Positions 40,240-49,778 of a DNA stretch of 64,000 nucleotides are shown piece by piece. The DNA is from Murimonas intestini. Lineage in GTDB: Bacteria > Bacillota > Clostridia > Lachnospirales > Lachnospiraceae. The stretch is from assembly GCF_024622195.1 (NCBI RefSeq), contig NZ_JANKBI010000009.1:130371-194370 (forward strand). Direction: 5' to 3'. The stretch's first letter is position 1. Every line of letters starts with the position of its first letter. A program made the translations under genes and the position numbers. The notes under the pieces are model-generated. The model was given only the letters and a program-made list of their open reading frames with translations, did not search any database and was not told the origin of the DNA.

Positions 40240-41463
40240 TTACTGCTTTTTCTTACCCTGTGCGGCCTTAGGCTTTTTCACAAAATTCCGGTGTCTGGAC
40301 GCCGTTTCCTCTGGCGGACCTTCTATTCTGGAATCCGACAGCTGTTTTTTTGACAAGTGCCCATTGACACTGTCTCTCAGCAGTGCATAAAGCACACTGG
40401 CCAGAGGGACAAAGATCAGCATTCCAAGCACTCCCATCAGACTGCCGCCCACTGTTACCGCCACAATGACCCAAATACTTGCCAGACCCACTGAATTCCC
40501 CACAACTCTGGGGTAAATCAGATTTTCATCTATCTGCTGCAGAACAATGATCATTACCACGAACCAGAATGCCTGCAGCGGACTTGTAACAAAAATGAGC
40601 AGGGCCCCAAGCGCCGTACCAAGAAATGCCCCCAGTACCGGAATCAGAGTTGTAAAACCAATCAGCACAGATACGCTCATAGAATACGGAAAACGGCACA
40701 GCAGCATCCCTCCGTAACACAGCAGCCCAAATATAATCGCTTCCATGCACTGCCCTGATATAAAGCCTGAAAAAGTCCTGTGGGAAAGCCGGCCTATAGC
40801 AAAGAACCTGTCTGCCTTTGCAGAAGGAATATATGCATATATGAGTTTGCGGAACTGGAATCCCAGCTTCTCTTTCTGCGCCAGTATATAAATCGAAAAG
40901 ATAATGCCAATACACAGATTTGTCAGGACTCCCACTACTGAGGTTGCAATCCCCCAGGTAGAGGAGAGTATATCCGTAACTCCGTTTTTCAGGAAGTTTA
41001 CTGCAAGATCAGTCACATTGCTCCAGTTTATCTCTACAGTGCTCAGATACTGGGTAACTTCAGGATAAGATTTCGTAACCCCGCGTATCCAGGTATCCAT
41101 TTTTTCCAGAAATGCCGGGATCCCGTTATTCAGCGCCACGATGGTATCTACCAGTTCAGGTATCACGGTCAGCAGGACAAAGATGATGATCCCGCCTGCC
41201 AGGAGCAGAGAAAGCAGAATGCTGGCTGCCCTTACTACTTTCTTTTTGTCCTTTAAGAATCTGGACAGCTGGCGTTCAAAAAAACGCATGGGCACGTTTA
41301 AAATAAATGCAATCGCAGCCCCCAGCAAAAATGGGGACAGGACGCCCACAGTGATCGATACTCCATCCAGGATGACCGGAAAGTGGTTCAGGCTCCAGTA
41401 GAGCAGGATAGCAAATGCGATAATAAACATTACCGTCTTTTTATTGTTAACTTTTATCTCCAA
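40240..41463 (-). CDS. AI-2E (PerM)-family membrane protein
   Basis: The start is a TTG at 41463, 7 bases after AAAGGGGAT; no better start is nearby. The 407-residue protein has about eight helices and the AI-2E family segments, including GFISGQCMEAIIFGLLCYGG, TLIPVLGAFLGTALGALLIF and QQIDENLIYPRVVGNSVGL. Members include autoinducer-2 exporters and Na+/H+-type transporters, and the function of this one is open. The tail is basic and disordered. Confidence 0.85.
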   Translation of the reverse strand: MEIKVNNKKTVMFIIAFAILLYWSLNHFPVILDGVSITVGVLSPFLLGAAIAFILNVPMRFFERQLSRFLKDKKKVVRAASILLSLLLAGGIIIFVLLTVIPELVDTIVALNNGIPAFLEKMDTWIRGVTKSYPEVTQYLSTVEINWSNVTDLAVNFLKNGVTDILSSTWGIATSVVGVLTNLCIGIIFSIYILAQKEKLGFQFRKLIYAYIPSAKADRFFAIGRLSHRTFSGFISGQCMEAIIFGLLCYGGMLLCRFPYSMSVSVLIGFTTLIPVLGAFLGTALGALLIFVTSPLQAFWFVVMIIVLQQIDENLIYPRVVGNSVGLASIWVIVAVTVGGSLMGVLGMLIFVPLASVLYALLRDSVNGHLSKKQLSDSRIEGPPEETASRHRNFVKKPKAAQGKKKQ

Positions 41464-41489
41464 AAATAAATCCCCTTTCAGCTTCTGGC

Positions 41490-42902
41490 TCAGCCAATAA
41501 GTATTTTTTCCTCCGGGTACTCCACAGGGGAAGTCTTCCTTTTGTCAGTAAAGGAGAGGGCAAATGACAGGCTTCCCACCCTGCCGCAGTACATCAGTAT
41601 CATGATCCCTATTTTTGACACTGCTGTAAATCCTCTTGTGATGCCTGATGACATCCCGACTGTACTCATAGCTGACACCGATTCCAGCAGCACATCTGAG
41701 AGTCCCATCCCCTGTGTTCCGCATATCAGCAGCGTGACACTCAGAGCCAGCAGCAGGTTTGTGCAGACTACCGCACTTGCCTTTTTAACTGAATCTTCAT
41801 GTATCCTTCTGTGGAATATATTCACACCCTTTGTCTTTAACATGTTTGACCTCATGTACAAAAGAAATATCACAAAGGTTGTTGTCTTGATTCCTCCGGC
41901 TGTAGACCCCGGGCTTCCTCCTATAAACATCAGAATCGTTGAAAGGAGCTTGCCCGCATCTGTGTAGGCAGCTATGTCCGTTGTGTTAAAGCCCGCCGTC
42001 CTGGTTGTCGTGGATGCAAACATGGAACTTAAAAATGTTTCCCCTGGTCCCATGCCTGCCAGTATATTATCTTTCTCAAAGAGATAGAATAAAAACGCTC
42101 CTCCAAACAGCAGCACTGCAGTTGTTATAAGAACTATCTTCGAATGTACCCTGTACTGTTTGAAATGCCATTTCTTTTTCGTAATATCATCCCAGACGAT
42201 AAAACCAATCCCGCCGATTACGATCAGAGAGATCAGTGTGATATTTACCAGCCAGTCCCCGGAGTAATTGACCATGGAGGAATACTCCCCCTGATACCCC
42301 ATAAGATCAAAACCCGCATTACAAAATGCTGAGATAGAGTGGAAGATCCCGTAGTAAATGCCTCTCGCCAGGCCAAGCTGGCCGCAGAAGCGGACAGACA
42401 GCAGGATTGCCCCTGTGCCTTCCACTATGAGCGTCCCTATCAGGATCTTTCTTACCAGTCCCACAATCCCACCCAGCTGTATCGCATTTACACTTTCGGA
42501 GATAAGGCTTCTCTCCTTGAGGCCTATCTTCCTGTGCATCATCAGTGCAAAAAGCACTGAAACTGTCATAAATCCCAGTCCTCCGATCTGTATCATGACC
42601 AGAATGACTATCTGTCCAAACAGGCTCCAGTGTACCCAGGTATCAACTACCACCAACCCGGTAACACAGGTGGCGGAAACCGCCGTAAACAGAGCGTCCA
42701 GAAATCCCGTACATTCCCCGCTTCTGCTGGCCACCGGCAGCATCAGGAGCAAAGTGCCTGACATGATGACAATTAAGAATCCCAGTGCAATGATCTGCAT
42801 CTTACTCAGCCTGTTAGATATTTTAGCAAGACGTTTTACTATTCTCTCTCTTATTTTTTCTTTTATATTCTCGTCCATTTTCTGCTTTTTAATCCGCCTC
42901 AA
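41490..42902 (-). CDS. TrkH/KtrB-type potassium uptake channel subunit
   Basis: The 470-residue protein has four M1-P-M2 repeats of the TrkH/KtrB family, with filter segments such as SAVSATCVTGLVVVDT, ISAFCNAGFDL, STTTRTAGFNTTD and SAMSTVGMSSG. It moves K+ (or Na+) with a KtrA/TrkA regulator, which is not adjacent. The frame starts at a TTG that overlaps the upstream stop (TTGA) after GGAAGAG; ATG 42878 is the alternative, so the start is uncertain. Confidence 0.87.
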   Translation of the reverse strand: MRRIKKQKMDENIKEKIRERIVKRLAKISNRLSKMQIIALGFLIVIMSGTLLLMLPVASRSGECTGFLDALFTAVSATCVTGLVVVDTWVHWSLFGQIVILVMIQIGGLGFMTVSVLFALMMHRKIGLKERSLISESVNAIQLGGIVGLVRKILIGTLIVEGTGAILLSVRFCGQLGLARGIYYGIFHSISAFCNAGFDLMGYQGEYSSMVNYSGDWLVNITLISLIVIGGIGFIVWDDITKKKWHFKQYRVHSKIVLITTAVLLFGGAFLFYLFEKDNILAGMGPGETFLSSMFASTTTRTAGFNTTDIAAYTDAGKLLSTILMFIGGSPGSTAGGIKTTTFVIFLLYMRSNMLKTKGVNIFHRRIHEDSVKKASAVVCTNLLLALSVTLLICGTQGMGLSDVLLESVSAMSTVGMSSGITRGFTAVSKIGIMILMYCGRVGSLSFALSFTDKRKTSPVEYPEEKILIG

Positions 42903-43840
42903 AGATGCTCTTCCATAAAATCAAGCATCTTTTCTTCATACTCCTCTCTGGCTACATAGTAGCTTCTGGCATGTGCCGCCCCATCTACCAACCATAATCT
43001 TTTCTCAGAAACACAGGCATCATAAATCTGCCGTCCCATTACAGTAGGAACAAAATCATCTTCTTTGCCATGAATGATAAAGATGGGGATTTTTGTCTTT
43101 TTCACTTCCTCTAATGTGGAAAAATCTGAATAGCCATATCCTGCAATTAATCTGCATATGATACTGGACAGTTTGAGCACGGCCGTCCCTTTAATACCTA
43201 ACTCACGCTTAAAGCAATATTGAAATTCTTCCATGGGGGAGGTATAACCACAGTCAGCTATAATCCCCTTTACATTGGGAGTCAGGTTCATGGATGATGT
43301 CATGAGCACTGTAGCTGCTCCCATTGAGACACCGTGCAGGAAGATACTGCATTTGCCGTTAAACCTGTCATCCAGATAACGTACCCACCTGTAGCAGTCT
43401 TCTCTGTCAAGACATCCGAATCCTGCATATTTCCCGTCACTTTCCCCATGAGCCCTGTCATCCACCATCAGGAAATGATAACCCTGCTCATGAAAAAACC
43501 TGGCAATAACAGCATATTCATTACTGCTGCACGAGGTTATGCCGTGTACTCCCAGTATTACCTTTTCAGACTTGCCTTCTGCCGGAAGAAAAATCCCGCG
43601 CAGGGTAAGACCGTCAAATGACTGTATGGAGACATGCTCCGGCTTCTGGTTTTTCAGCCATGCCTTCTCCTCTTTTACAATTTTTATAAATCGCTCCCCG
43701 TCCTTGTCACGCTTCAGGCTGTCTTCGGCATATGCCGGCCGCGGCCTTGATATAAAACGCCAAAAGAAAGCGTATGCACCGCCTCCCAGCAATGATGCGC
43801 CCGCGATTGCTGACCATTTCAGAACCTTAGAAATCTTCAT
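42899..43840 (-). CDS. Membrane-anchored alpha/beta hydrolase
   Basis: ATG 43840 follows AAGGAGAGG. The 313-residue protein starts with a membrane anchor (VLKWSAIAGASLLGGGAYAF, then FWRF) and then an alpha/beta hydrolase: GVHGITSCSSNEY (oxyanion), nucleophile in HGVSMGAA, Asp in HGKEDDFVP and His in DGAAHARSYY. It resembles the BEM46/YqkD-like group of esterases. Substrate unknown. It is coupled to the TrkH-type gene. Confidence 0.85.
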   Translation of the reverse strand: MKISKVLKWSAIAGASLLGGGAYAFFWRFISRPRPAYAEDSLKRDKDGERFIKIVKEEKAWLKNQKPEHVSIQSFDGLTLRGIFLPAEGKSEKVILGVHGITSCSSNEYAVIARFFHEQGYHFLMVDDRAHGESDGKYAGFGCLDREDCYRWVRYLDDRFNGKCSIFLHGVSMGAATVLMTSSMNLTPNVKGIIADCGYTSPMEEFQYCFKRELGIKGTAVLKLSSIICRLIAGYGYSDFSTLEEVKKTKIPIFIIHGKEDDFVPTVMGRQIYDACVSEKRLWLVDGAAHARSYYVAREEYEEKMLDFMEEHL

Positions 43841-43895
43841 ATACAAAACCTCTCCTTCTGCTGCTTCCTTTTCCAACCATTCCCTGCCGCTGTTA

Positions 43896-45671
43896 TCACT
43901 CCCATTCTAACAGCTTTTTCAGATATAATCCAACAACATTTGAAAAATTGCCGATCTGTCTGATATAGGCAAAATCTCTGCCAAATATCCTTTTTTCTGC
44001 CGCCAGGTCTTTCTCCCTGCCAGCAAAAACTCCAAGTACAAAGATCCCCTCTTTCCTGAGCCTGCGCACCTCAAAAGCCGTGTCACTTACTGCATATTCC
44101 CCGCTGTATGTCCTGGGATTTCTGCTGCCCGGCCTGTTGACGATCACATCATTTGGCCGTCCGTCACTGAGCACGATCAGGATCTTATTCTCCTCGGGGC
44201 GCTCCAGGAGGGAATCCCCTGATGCCCTGATCGCCAGCCCGTCCCTGTTATTAGCTGTGGTATTGTATTCAAATATACGCCCGGATGCTTCCCTGGGGTC
44301 ATCATAATCCCTGAACAGCTGCATGACTGTATAGTCCCAGAAGGTACAAAAGCCCATGACCCTGTGCGGTATCTGTACATTGCACAGCGCTGCGCTTATG
44401 ATATATCCCTGAAGCGCCACCTGGCTCTGCCTTCCCCTCTGAGAACCGCTGGCATCCATCAGGATCTCAACCACAAAATCAGAATTATCCTTCTTGTTAA
44501 GCTTCTCAAAAAGCTTCCGGGGCTCACACCTGCCCGCCTTCCACAGGCGGCTTGGGACCAGCTGCCCGTAATCTGAGGATATAGTTTCAATCTCGCTGCG
44601 CTGTATCAGCGAGTGCCTGAGTTCATTTGTCATTATCTCTATATTTCTCTTTGTCACCTGCCTGCTGTTATGATAAAGCAGCCTGTTTCTGTCTGCCTGC
44701 TTTTTTGCATTTACATACTGGGCATTGACCTTTACAGGATTTTTCAGGATCCCTTCTGTATAATAAAGGCTGCAGTCCGCATGTGCTCCTCTGCACAGCT
44801 TTCTGTCCGCCTTTTTCTGGTCTGCTTCAGAGAGATACGACTTTCCAAAATTCAGCTCCATATAGCTGTACATTTTATCTATATCTTCTTTATTTAATAT
44901 GACTGTGGAAGCTCGTCTTTTTCTTTTCTGCTGCTCCTCCGGGTCCTCCTCTCCCGTGGCAGTCATCCTGTTGGAGATCTGTTCCAGGTACTGCTCCAGG
45001 AAGTCCTCCGCCGCCTCCTCTTCCATAAAATCATTCCAGTCATATCCTGCAAGTTCCTCCATGGTCACTGCCAGAACATGCTCAAGTGTGCCGTGCTTCT
45101 TTTCAAACTCCCTGTCGATCAGGCTGTTATAGAGTTCGTCCACTGTCTCTATTATCTGCATGGTGTCCCCGGCATTCTCCAGGCTTCTTATCTTATCCAC
45201 TGCCCAGCTGATCCGCCGCTCACTGCTCCAGTCTCCTGTCAGGCTTCCTCTCATCAGCGCAGCCTTCACTTTTCCAGGAAGTGATGAGACGAGTTTGTGG
45301 AAATCCTGGTCCAGGACATCTTCAAACGCCCGCCGCCTTATCTGTTCTACCCCCGGCCTCTCTTCCGTAATCTTCAGATGGACAGCCATATCAATGGCCA
45401 TCTGGGCCAGATTCATCAGCGCCTGTTCATCCGCCTCACAGTATATTTTCTTTACAATATACATGGAGAACTCTTCCTTGTCATAATAGTACGCAAAGGC
45501 TCCCTGCTTAATAGCATCGTAGAATGCGGCGTCCTTTGATCTCATGAAGGCATCCGCATCCGGTTTTGCCTCCAGGCAGTAGTCTTTGCTGACTGTCCAT
45601 ACCAGATTCTTTATTCTGTTTTCTATCTCCAGACGCTTCTCATCAAATACGTCTTCATTTATTTCCATCAT
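43896..45671 (-). CDS. VWA-domain protein, partner of the MoxR ATPase
   Basis: The start ATG 45671 follows GGAAAGG by 9 bases; a TTG at 45692 that overlaps the MoxR stop (TTGA) is the alternative. The 591-residue protein has a charged N-terminal region of about 370 residues and a C-terminal von Willebrand A domain with the MIDAS motif DASGS near residue 395. The ending resembles NorD/CobT-type VWA proteins (LIVLSDGRPND). With the MoxR ATPase it should form a chaperone that activates or inserts a metal into a target protein. No NO-reductase or chelatase gene is nearby, so the target is unknown. Confidence 0.82.
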   Translation of the reverse strand: MMEINEDVFDEKRLEIENRIKNLVWTVSKDYCLEAKPDADAFMRSKDAAFYDAIKQGAFAYYYDKEEFSMYIVKKIYCEADEQALMNLAQMAIDMAVHLKITEERPGVEQIRRRAFEDVLDQDFHKLVSSLPGKVKAALMRGSLTGDWSSERRISWAVDKIRSLENAGDTMQIIETVDELYNSLIDREFEKKHGTLEHVLAVTMEELAGYDWNDFMEEEAAEDFLEQYLEQISNRMTATGEEDPEEQQKRKRRASTVILNKEDIDKMYSYMELNFGKSYLSEADQKKADRKLCRGAHADCSLYYTEGILKNPVKVNAQYVNAKKQADRNRLLYHNSRQVTKRNIEIMTNELRHSLIQRSEIETISSDYGQLVPSRLWKAGRCEPRKLFEKLNKKDNSDFVVEILMDASGSQRGRQSQVALQGYIISAALCNVQIPHRVMGFCTFWDYTVMQLFRDYDDPREASGRIFEYNTTANNRDGLAIRASGDSLLERPEENKILIVLSDGRPNDVIVNRPGSRNPRTYSGEYAVSDTAFEVRRLRKEGIFVLGVFAGREKDLAAEKRIFGRDFAYIRQIGNFSNVVGLYLKKLLEWE

Positions 45672-45688
45672 CTGAAGGTACCTTTCCG

Positions 45689-46606
45689 TCAAAAGACTTC
45701 ACTGCTGCCCATGCTTTCCGGTATCCTGGTCATCACCACATCTTCAATCAGCTCACGCTCAAATACGTCAAAACTCTTATTCACCATTCCCATCCTGACT
45801 GCCAGCAGCGGTGAGAGACCTGCCCTGATTGTTTTTGCGGCCCCGATCAGTCCTCTCAGATCCAGCGGCCTTGTTGAAATCTCATTGTTGGAGGCCTTCA
45901 GCTGCAGATCCAGAAATACTCCAAGAAGCTGCTCCATTCCCGCCTTTTTAGCATCCGGGAACATGCCGTACATGATCCTCTGCAGGGTATCTTCTGTCAT
46001 TTCCGGCATATCGATCACCATAAATCTGGAGACAAGTGCTTCGTTTAATTCCTTTGTTCCCGCATACCCGTAATTCATAGTCCCTATAAATCTGGCGGCT
46101 TCATGGAGCCTGATCTTATCATATCCCGGCACATCTATCATCCTGCGGTAATCAAGTGTGGCATGCAGAACTGAGACAGCTTCATTTTTCGCCATATTAA
46201 CTTCATCAAAAATACAGAAACCTCCGCCGACAGCGCTCTCATACACCGGGCCTGTCCGAAGCTGGACTTCATTATTGCGGAATGTATCTGTTCCGATCAG
46301 GGTACTGCTGTCCGTATTCACATGAAATGATACATTATAAGAAGGCCGTCCGAACAGCCAGGCCAGATTCTCAGCCAATATATTTTTTCCTGTAGCCTTC
46401 GTGCCCGAAAGCAGTATATTCTCGCCTTCCAGCAGAGCCGTAGCCGCCATCTCCAGAATTTCTCTTCCATAGAATGGAAGCTCAGGCTTTACCAGTCTGT
46501 CTCTGAGCCCTTCCGGCACCGGGTATTTTTCCCTGAAACGCTCTATTTTAAGAAGCAGGGCTTCACTCACGTTCTGTTCCCTGTAGCACTTCATTATCTC
46601 GTCCAT
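45689..46606 (-). CDS. MoxR-type AAA+ ATPase with altered Walker A
   Basis: ATG 46606 follows AAGGAGATTAAA; an upstream start is rejected. The 305-residue protein has a Walker A GTKATGKN in which the usual Ser/Thr is Asn, Walker B CIFDEVNMA, sensor 1 IGTMNYGYAG, and arginine-finger region NEALVSRF. It matches the MoxR/NorQ branch. The altered residue would be expected to weaken Mg2+-ATP handling, though the critical Lys remains. It is coupled to the VWA gene. Confidence 0.82.
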   Translation of the reverse strand: MDEIMKCYREQNVSEALLLKIERFREKYPVPEGLRDRLVKPELPFYGREILEMAATALLEGENILLSGTKATGKNILAENLAWLFGRPSYNVSFHVNTDSSTLIGTDTFRNNEVQLRTGPVYESAVGGGFCIFDEVNMAKNEAVSVLHATLDYRRMIDVPGYDKIRLHEAARFIGTMNYGYAGTKELNEALVSRFMVIDMPEMTEDTLQRIMYGMFPDAKKAGMEQLLGVFLDLQLKASNNEISTRPLDLRGLIGAAKTIRAGLSPLLAVRMGMVNKSFDVFERELIEDVVMTRIPESMGSSEVF

Positions 46607-46665
46607 TTTAATCTCCTTATGCATATGGCAAAGCGGACACACGCATATGCATGCATCCGCAGCCT

Positions 46666-46893
46666 TTATATCCTTGTAAACGTATATTTCTGTTTAAGGC
46701 CCGAGGCAAGTATATCAAATATAACTGTTCCGTCTTCCAAAACAGTTTTCTCATAGCTTACATCTCTGCCCTTAAACTTGTCTTTTATAAATAATTCCGG
46801 ATCATCTGTCTTTACCTCATCGATAAAAACATCCCTCATCTGATTGTTTGCACATTGATTAAAAATTTCCCAGACTGCCTCATACTCCTGCAT
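46666..46893 (-). CDS. Conserved hypothetical protein (75 aa)
   Basis: ATG 46893 follows AGGAGG and overlaps the end of coaBC by 14 bases. The small acidic protein begins MQEYEAVWEIFNQCANNQMR and has a beta-rich second half (SYEKTVLEDGTVIFDILA, then SGLKQKYTFTRI). I do not recognise a named family. It lies between coaBC and the MoxR gene on the same strand, probably in one transcript with coaBC. Confidence 0.6.
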   Translation of the reverse strand: MQEYEAVWEIFNQCANNQMRDVFIDEVKTDDPELFIKDKFKGRDVSYEKTVLEDGTVIFDILASGLKQKYTFTRI

Positions 46894-48094
46894 ATGTTCC
46901 CTCCTGCATAAGACGAAGGATCTCATCCATGATGCGCCCGGCCGCTTCTTCTTTGCTCATCTTGTCCAGACTGATCTCTTCTTTCTCTGTTATGATCGTC
47001 ACAATATTTGTATCCGTCCCAAAGCCAGCGCCTTCCTGCCTGAGATTATTTGCCACTATCATATCCAGATTCTTTTTGCGAAGCTTGGCCCTTGAATTTT
47101 CAAGCATATTCTGGGTCTCCATGGAAAATCCGCAGAGGAACTGGCCTTTTACTCTGTTTTCTCCCAGAAACTTCAGGATATCATCCGTCTTTTCCAGTTC
47201 CAGAACCATATTGCCGTCTGTCTTTTTTACTTTTTCAGTACTGATGGATTGAGGTCTGTAATCTGCCACTGCAGCAGCCTTTACAATGATCTGCTTGTCC
47301 CCATAATGCTCCCTCACAGTCTCATACATTTCCCTGGCGCTAGTCACCTCGATTATATTTACAAATGACGGCTTGGGTATGGTTGTGTGCCCTGTGATAA
47401 GGGTCACGTCTGCTCCCCTGAGCATGCATACCCTTGCTATGGCATATCCCATTTTTCCTGTCGAATGATTCGTGATATACCGCACCGGATCTACGGCCTC
47501 CATAGTGGGCCCGGCCGTTACCAGGACCTTCATCCCTTCCATGTCCTTTTCACATGATATCTCTTTTAATATATATTCCAGCAGAAGCTTTTCATCAGGC
47601 AGTTTCCCCTCCCCGATATCTTTGCAGGCCAGCATTCCCACAGCAGGAGCTATCACCTCGAAATCATTGCTTGCCAGCTTCTTTAAATTTTCCTGTACGA
47701 TCTTATTCTGGTACATCCTTGTATTCATAGCAGGAGCTACGATTTTCTTGCACGTACATGCCAGCACTGTTGTTGTAAGCATATCATCTGCAAGCCCATA
47801 TGTCAGCTTTGCAATGACATTTGCAGTGGCAGGCGCTATCATAACTACATCGGCCCTCTTAGCCAGGGCCACATGCTCTACACTGTACTGAAAATTCCTG
47901 TCAAAGGTGTCAACGAGACATTTATTTCCGGTAAGAGTCTCAAATGTAATAGGGTGTATAAAATTAGTGGCGTTTTTTGTCATAATGACATGAACATCAC
48001 ATTTTAACTTCACCAGCATGCTGGCAAGATTTGCTGTCTTATAAGCGGCGATACTCCCGGACACTCCCAGAATAACCGTTTTTCCTTGTAACAT
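46880..48094 (-). CDS. coaBC: Bifunctional phosphopantothenoylcysteine decarboxylase / phosphopantothenate-cysteine ligase
   Basis: The 404-residue protein has the CoaC flavoprotein half (GVSGSIAAYKTANLASMLVK, PAMNTRMYQN) and the CoaB ligase half (TAGPTMEAVDPVRYITNHST, KAAAVADYRP). It makes phosphopantothenoylcysteine and decarboxylates it to 4'-phosphopantetheine, steps 2 and 3 of CoA synthesis. It is divergent from the panT-coaX pair, so pantothenate uptake and CoA formation are grouped. Confidence 0.93.
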   Translation of the reverse strand: MLQGKTVILGVSGSIAAYKTANLASMLVKLKCDVHVIMTKNATNFIHPITFETLTGNKCLVDTFDRNFQYSVEHVALAKRADVVMIAPATANVIAKLTYGLADDMLTTTVLACTCKKIVAPAMNTRMYQNKIVQENLKKLASNDFEVIAPAVGMLACKDIGEGKLPDEKLLLEYILKEISCEKDMEGMKVLVTAGPTMEAVDPVRYITNHSTGKMGYAIARVCMLRGADVTLITGHTTIPKPSFVNIIEVTSAREMYETVREHYGDKQIIVKAAAVADYRPQSISTEKVKKTDGNMVLELEKTDDILKFLGENRVKGQFLCGFSMETQNMLENSRAKLRKKNLDMIVANNLRQEGAGFGTDTNIVTIITEKEEISLDKMSKEEAAGRIMDEILRLMQEGTYAGV

Positions 48095-48152
48095 CTCTAC
48101 GCATCCTTTCTTATAACACTATTCAAACTATGGACATTTTAACATACAAATC

Positions 48153-48181
48153 TTGTCTTGAGAAGTACTTTGTGCTATACT
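48153..48181 (+). promoter_or_regulatory. Promoter of panT-coaX
   Basis: TTGTCT (48153-48158) and TATACT (48176-48181) are 17 bp apart. Confidence 0.65.
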
Positions 48182-48234
48182 AGCCCCGTAATTGTATTGT
48201 ATCCCATAAGGGAATAATAACAAGGAGGAAAAAA

Positions 48235-48891
48235 ATGAATAACGCAAAAGCAAGTGTCCAAAAACCGAAGACTCTGGGCATGGTACAGGTTGCACTTTTC
48301 GCAGCACTGATCATCATCCTGGCCTTCACACCATTCTTGGGGTATATCCCTCTGGGCTTTACCAGGGCGACGATTATCCACATACCTGTCATCATAGGCT
48401 GTCTCATGCTGGGACCGAAACAGGGAGCCGTACTTGGTTTCATATTCGGCCTGACAAGTCTGATCAACAACACTATAAACCCTACCGCAACATCATTCGT
48501 ATTCTCACCGTTTTATGAATTGGGAGAAATACATGGCGGAGTAGGAAGCATAATCATCTGTTTTATCCCGCGAATTTTAGTAGGAGTGGTGCCATACTAT
48601 GTATATCACGGCCTCCGCAGAATATTGAAAGACGGCAAGTCTCAGATGACTGCAGCACTTGGAGCTGCCGGCCTGGCCGGAGCATTAACAAATACGCTGC
48701 TCGTTATGAATCTCATCTTCATATTTTTTAAGGATGCATATGCATCTGCGAACAATGTGGCCTCCGGTGCAGTCTATTCTTTTATTCTTACCATCATCGG
48801 AATCAACGGCGTACCTGAAGCAATTGTAGCCGCTGTCCTCACTGCGCTGATCGGCCGTATATTATTAAAAACAAAATACGCTGTGCACTGA
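48235..48891 (+). CDS. panT: ECF transporter S component, probable pantothenate (PanT)
   Basis: The 218-residue, six-helix protein has the ECF substrate-binding component form, with FAALIIILAFTPFLGYIPLG, the Ala-rich helix 1 and LGPKQGAVLGFIFGLTSLIN. PanT binds pantothenate and works with the shared EcfA/A'/T module, which is not in this window. Its position 35 bases upstream of coaX and divergent from coaBC supports pantothenate over other vitamins. The ribosome site is AAGGAGG. Confidence 0.85.
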   Translation: MNNAKASVQKPKTLGMVQVALFAALIIILAFTPFLGYIPLGFTRATIIHIPVIIGCLMLGPKQGAVLGFIFGLTSLINNTINPTATSFVFSPFYELGEIHGGVGSIIICFIPRILVGVVPYYVYHGLRRILKDGKSQMTAALGAAGLAGALTNTLLVMNLIFIFFKDAYASANNVASGAVYSFILTIIGINGVPEAIVAAVLTALIGRILLKTKYAVH

Positions 48892-48926
48892 TCTGCTGCC
48901 CGTATATAAATCTGGAGGAAAATAAT

Positions 48927-49694
48927 ATGATTCTGGCAATTGACATTGGAAACACTAATATAGTAATAGGATGTATCAGCAATGAAAAAACGCTTTTCGT
49001 TGAACGTCTGTCTACCGACGCGACAAAAACAGAGCTGGAATATGCAATCAGCTTTAAAAATGTTCTGGAACTCTACCATATTAATCCTGAAGAGTTAAAC
49101 GGTTCCATCATTTCATCTGTTGTCCCTCCTATTACAAACATTATCCGGGATTCTGTCATTAAAATAACCGGTAAGAAAGTAATGATCATCGGACCCGGAG
49201 TAAAGACGGGACTTAATATACTGATGGACAATCCTGCTCAGTTAGGCAGTGACCTTGTCGCCAATGCAGTGGCCGGAATCCATGAATATCCTGTACCTCT
49301 TATCATTATCGATATGGGTACTGCCACCACGATCTCTATCGTTGATAAAAATAAAAATTACATAGGAGGCATGATAATGCCCGGTATCCGTGTATCCTCG
49401 GATACACTTACACAGCGCACTTCACAGCTTCCTAAAATAAGCCTCGAACCGCCCAAAAAGCTTATTGGCACCAACACCATAGACTGTATGAAAAGCGGAA
49501 TAGTCCATGGTAATGCCGCCTGTATCGACGGCATGGTCTCAAGGATCCAGAAGGATCTGGGGCAGAAGGCCACTGTCGTTGCCACCGGAGGACTTGCAAA
49601 AACAATCGTCCCCCTGTGCGAGGCAGAAATCATTCTTGATGATGCCCTTCTTTTAAAGGGACTGAACTATATCTACGAAAAGAACAGGGCCTGA
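48927..49694 (+). CDS. coaX: Type III pantothenate kinase
   Basis: The 255-residue ASKHA-fold enzyme has LAIDIGNTNIVIGC (phosphate 1), IDMGTATTISIVDKN (phosphate 2) and VATGGLAKTI. CoaX phosphorylates pantothenate, the first step of CoA synthesis, and needs a monovalent cation. It should be co-transcribed with panT and is followed by a strong terminator. Confidence 0.94.
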   Translation: MILAIDIGNTNIVIGCISNEKTLFVERLSTDATKTELEYAISFKNVLELYHINPEELNGSIISSVVPPITNIIRDSVIKITGKKVMIIGPGVKTGLNILMDNPAQLGSDLVANAVAGIHEYPVPLIIIDMGTATTISIVDKNKNYIGGMIMPGIRVSSDTLTQRTSQLPKISLEPPKKLIGTNTIDCMKSGIVHGNAACIDGMVSRIQKDLGQKATVVATGGLAKTIVPLCEAEIILDDALLLKGLNYIYEKNRA

Positions 49695-49706
49695 ACTTAT
49701 CTCAGC

Positions 49707-49748
49707 GAGGACTTCTCCATCTGCCTGATCTGGAGGAGTCCTCTTTTT
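49707..49748 (+). terminator. Terminator of panT-coaX
   Basis: GAGGACTTCTCCA and TGGAGGAGTCCTC form a 13-bp stem with one mismatch before TTTTT. Confidence 0.85.
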
Positions 49749-49778
49749 GTATAAGATAATAGCTGCTGCTAATAGCGT

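Noticed and set aside
40240..41463. Naming this gene an autoinducer-2 exporter
   Set aside because: The family is functionally mixed and no other quorum-sensing gene is near, so only the family name is given.
43896..46606. NorQ/NorD-type nitric-oxide-reductase activation pair
   Set aside because: Only the MoxR-VWA architecture is shared; no norB/norC or chelatase subunit is present, so the NO-reductase label would be misleading.
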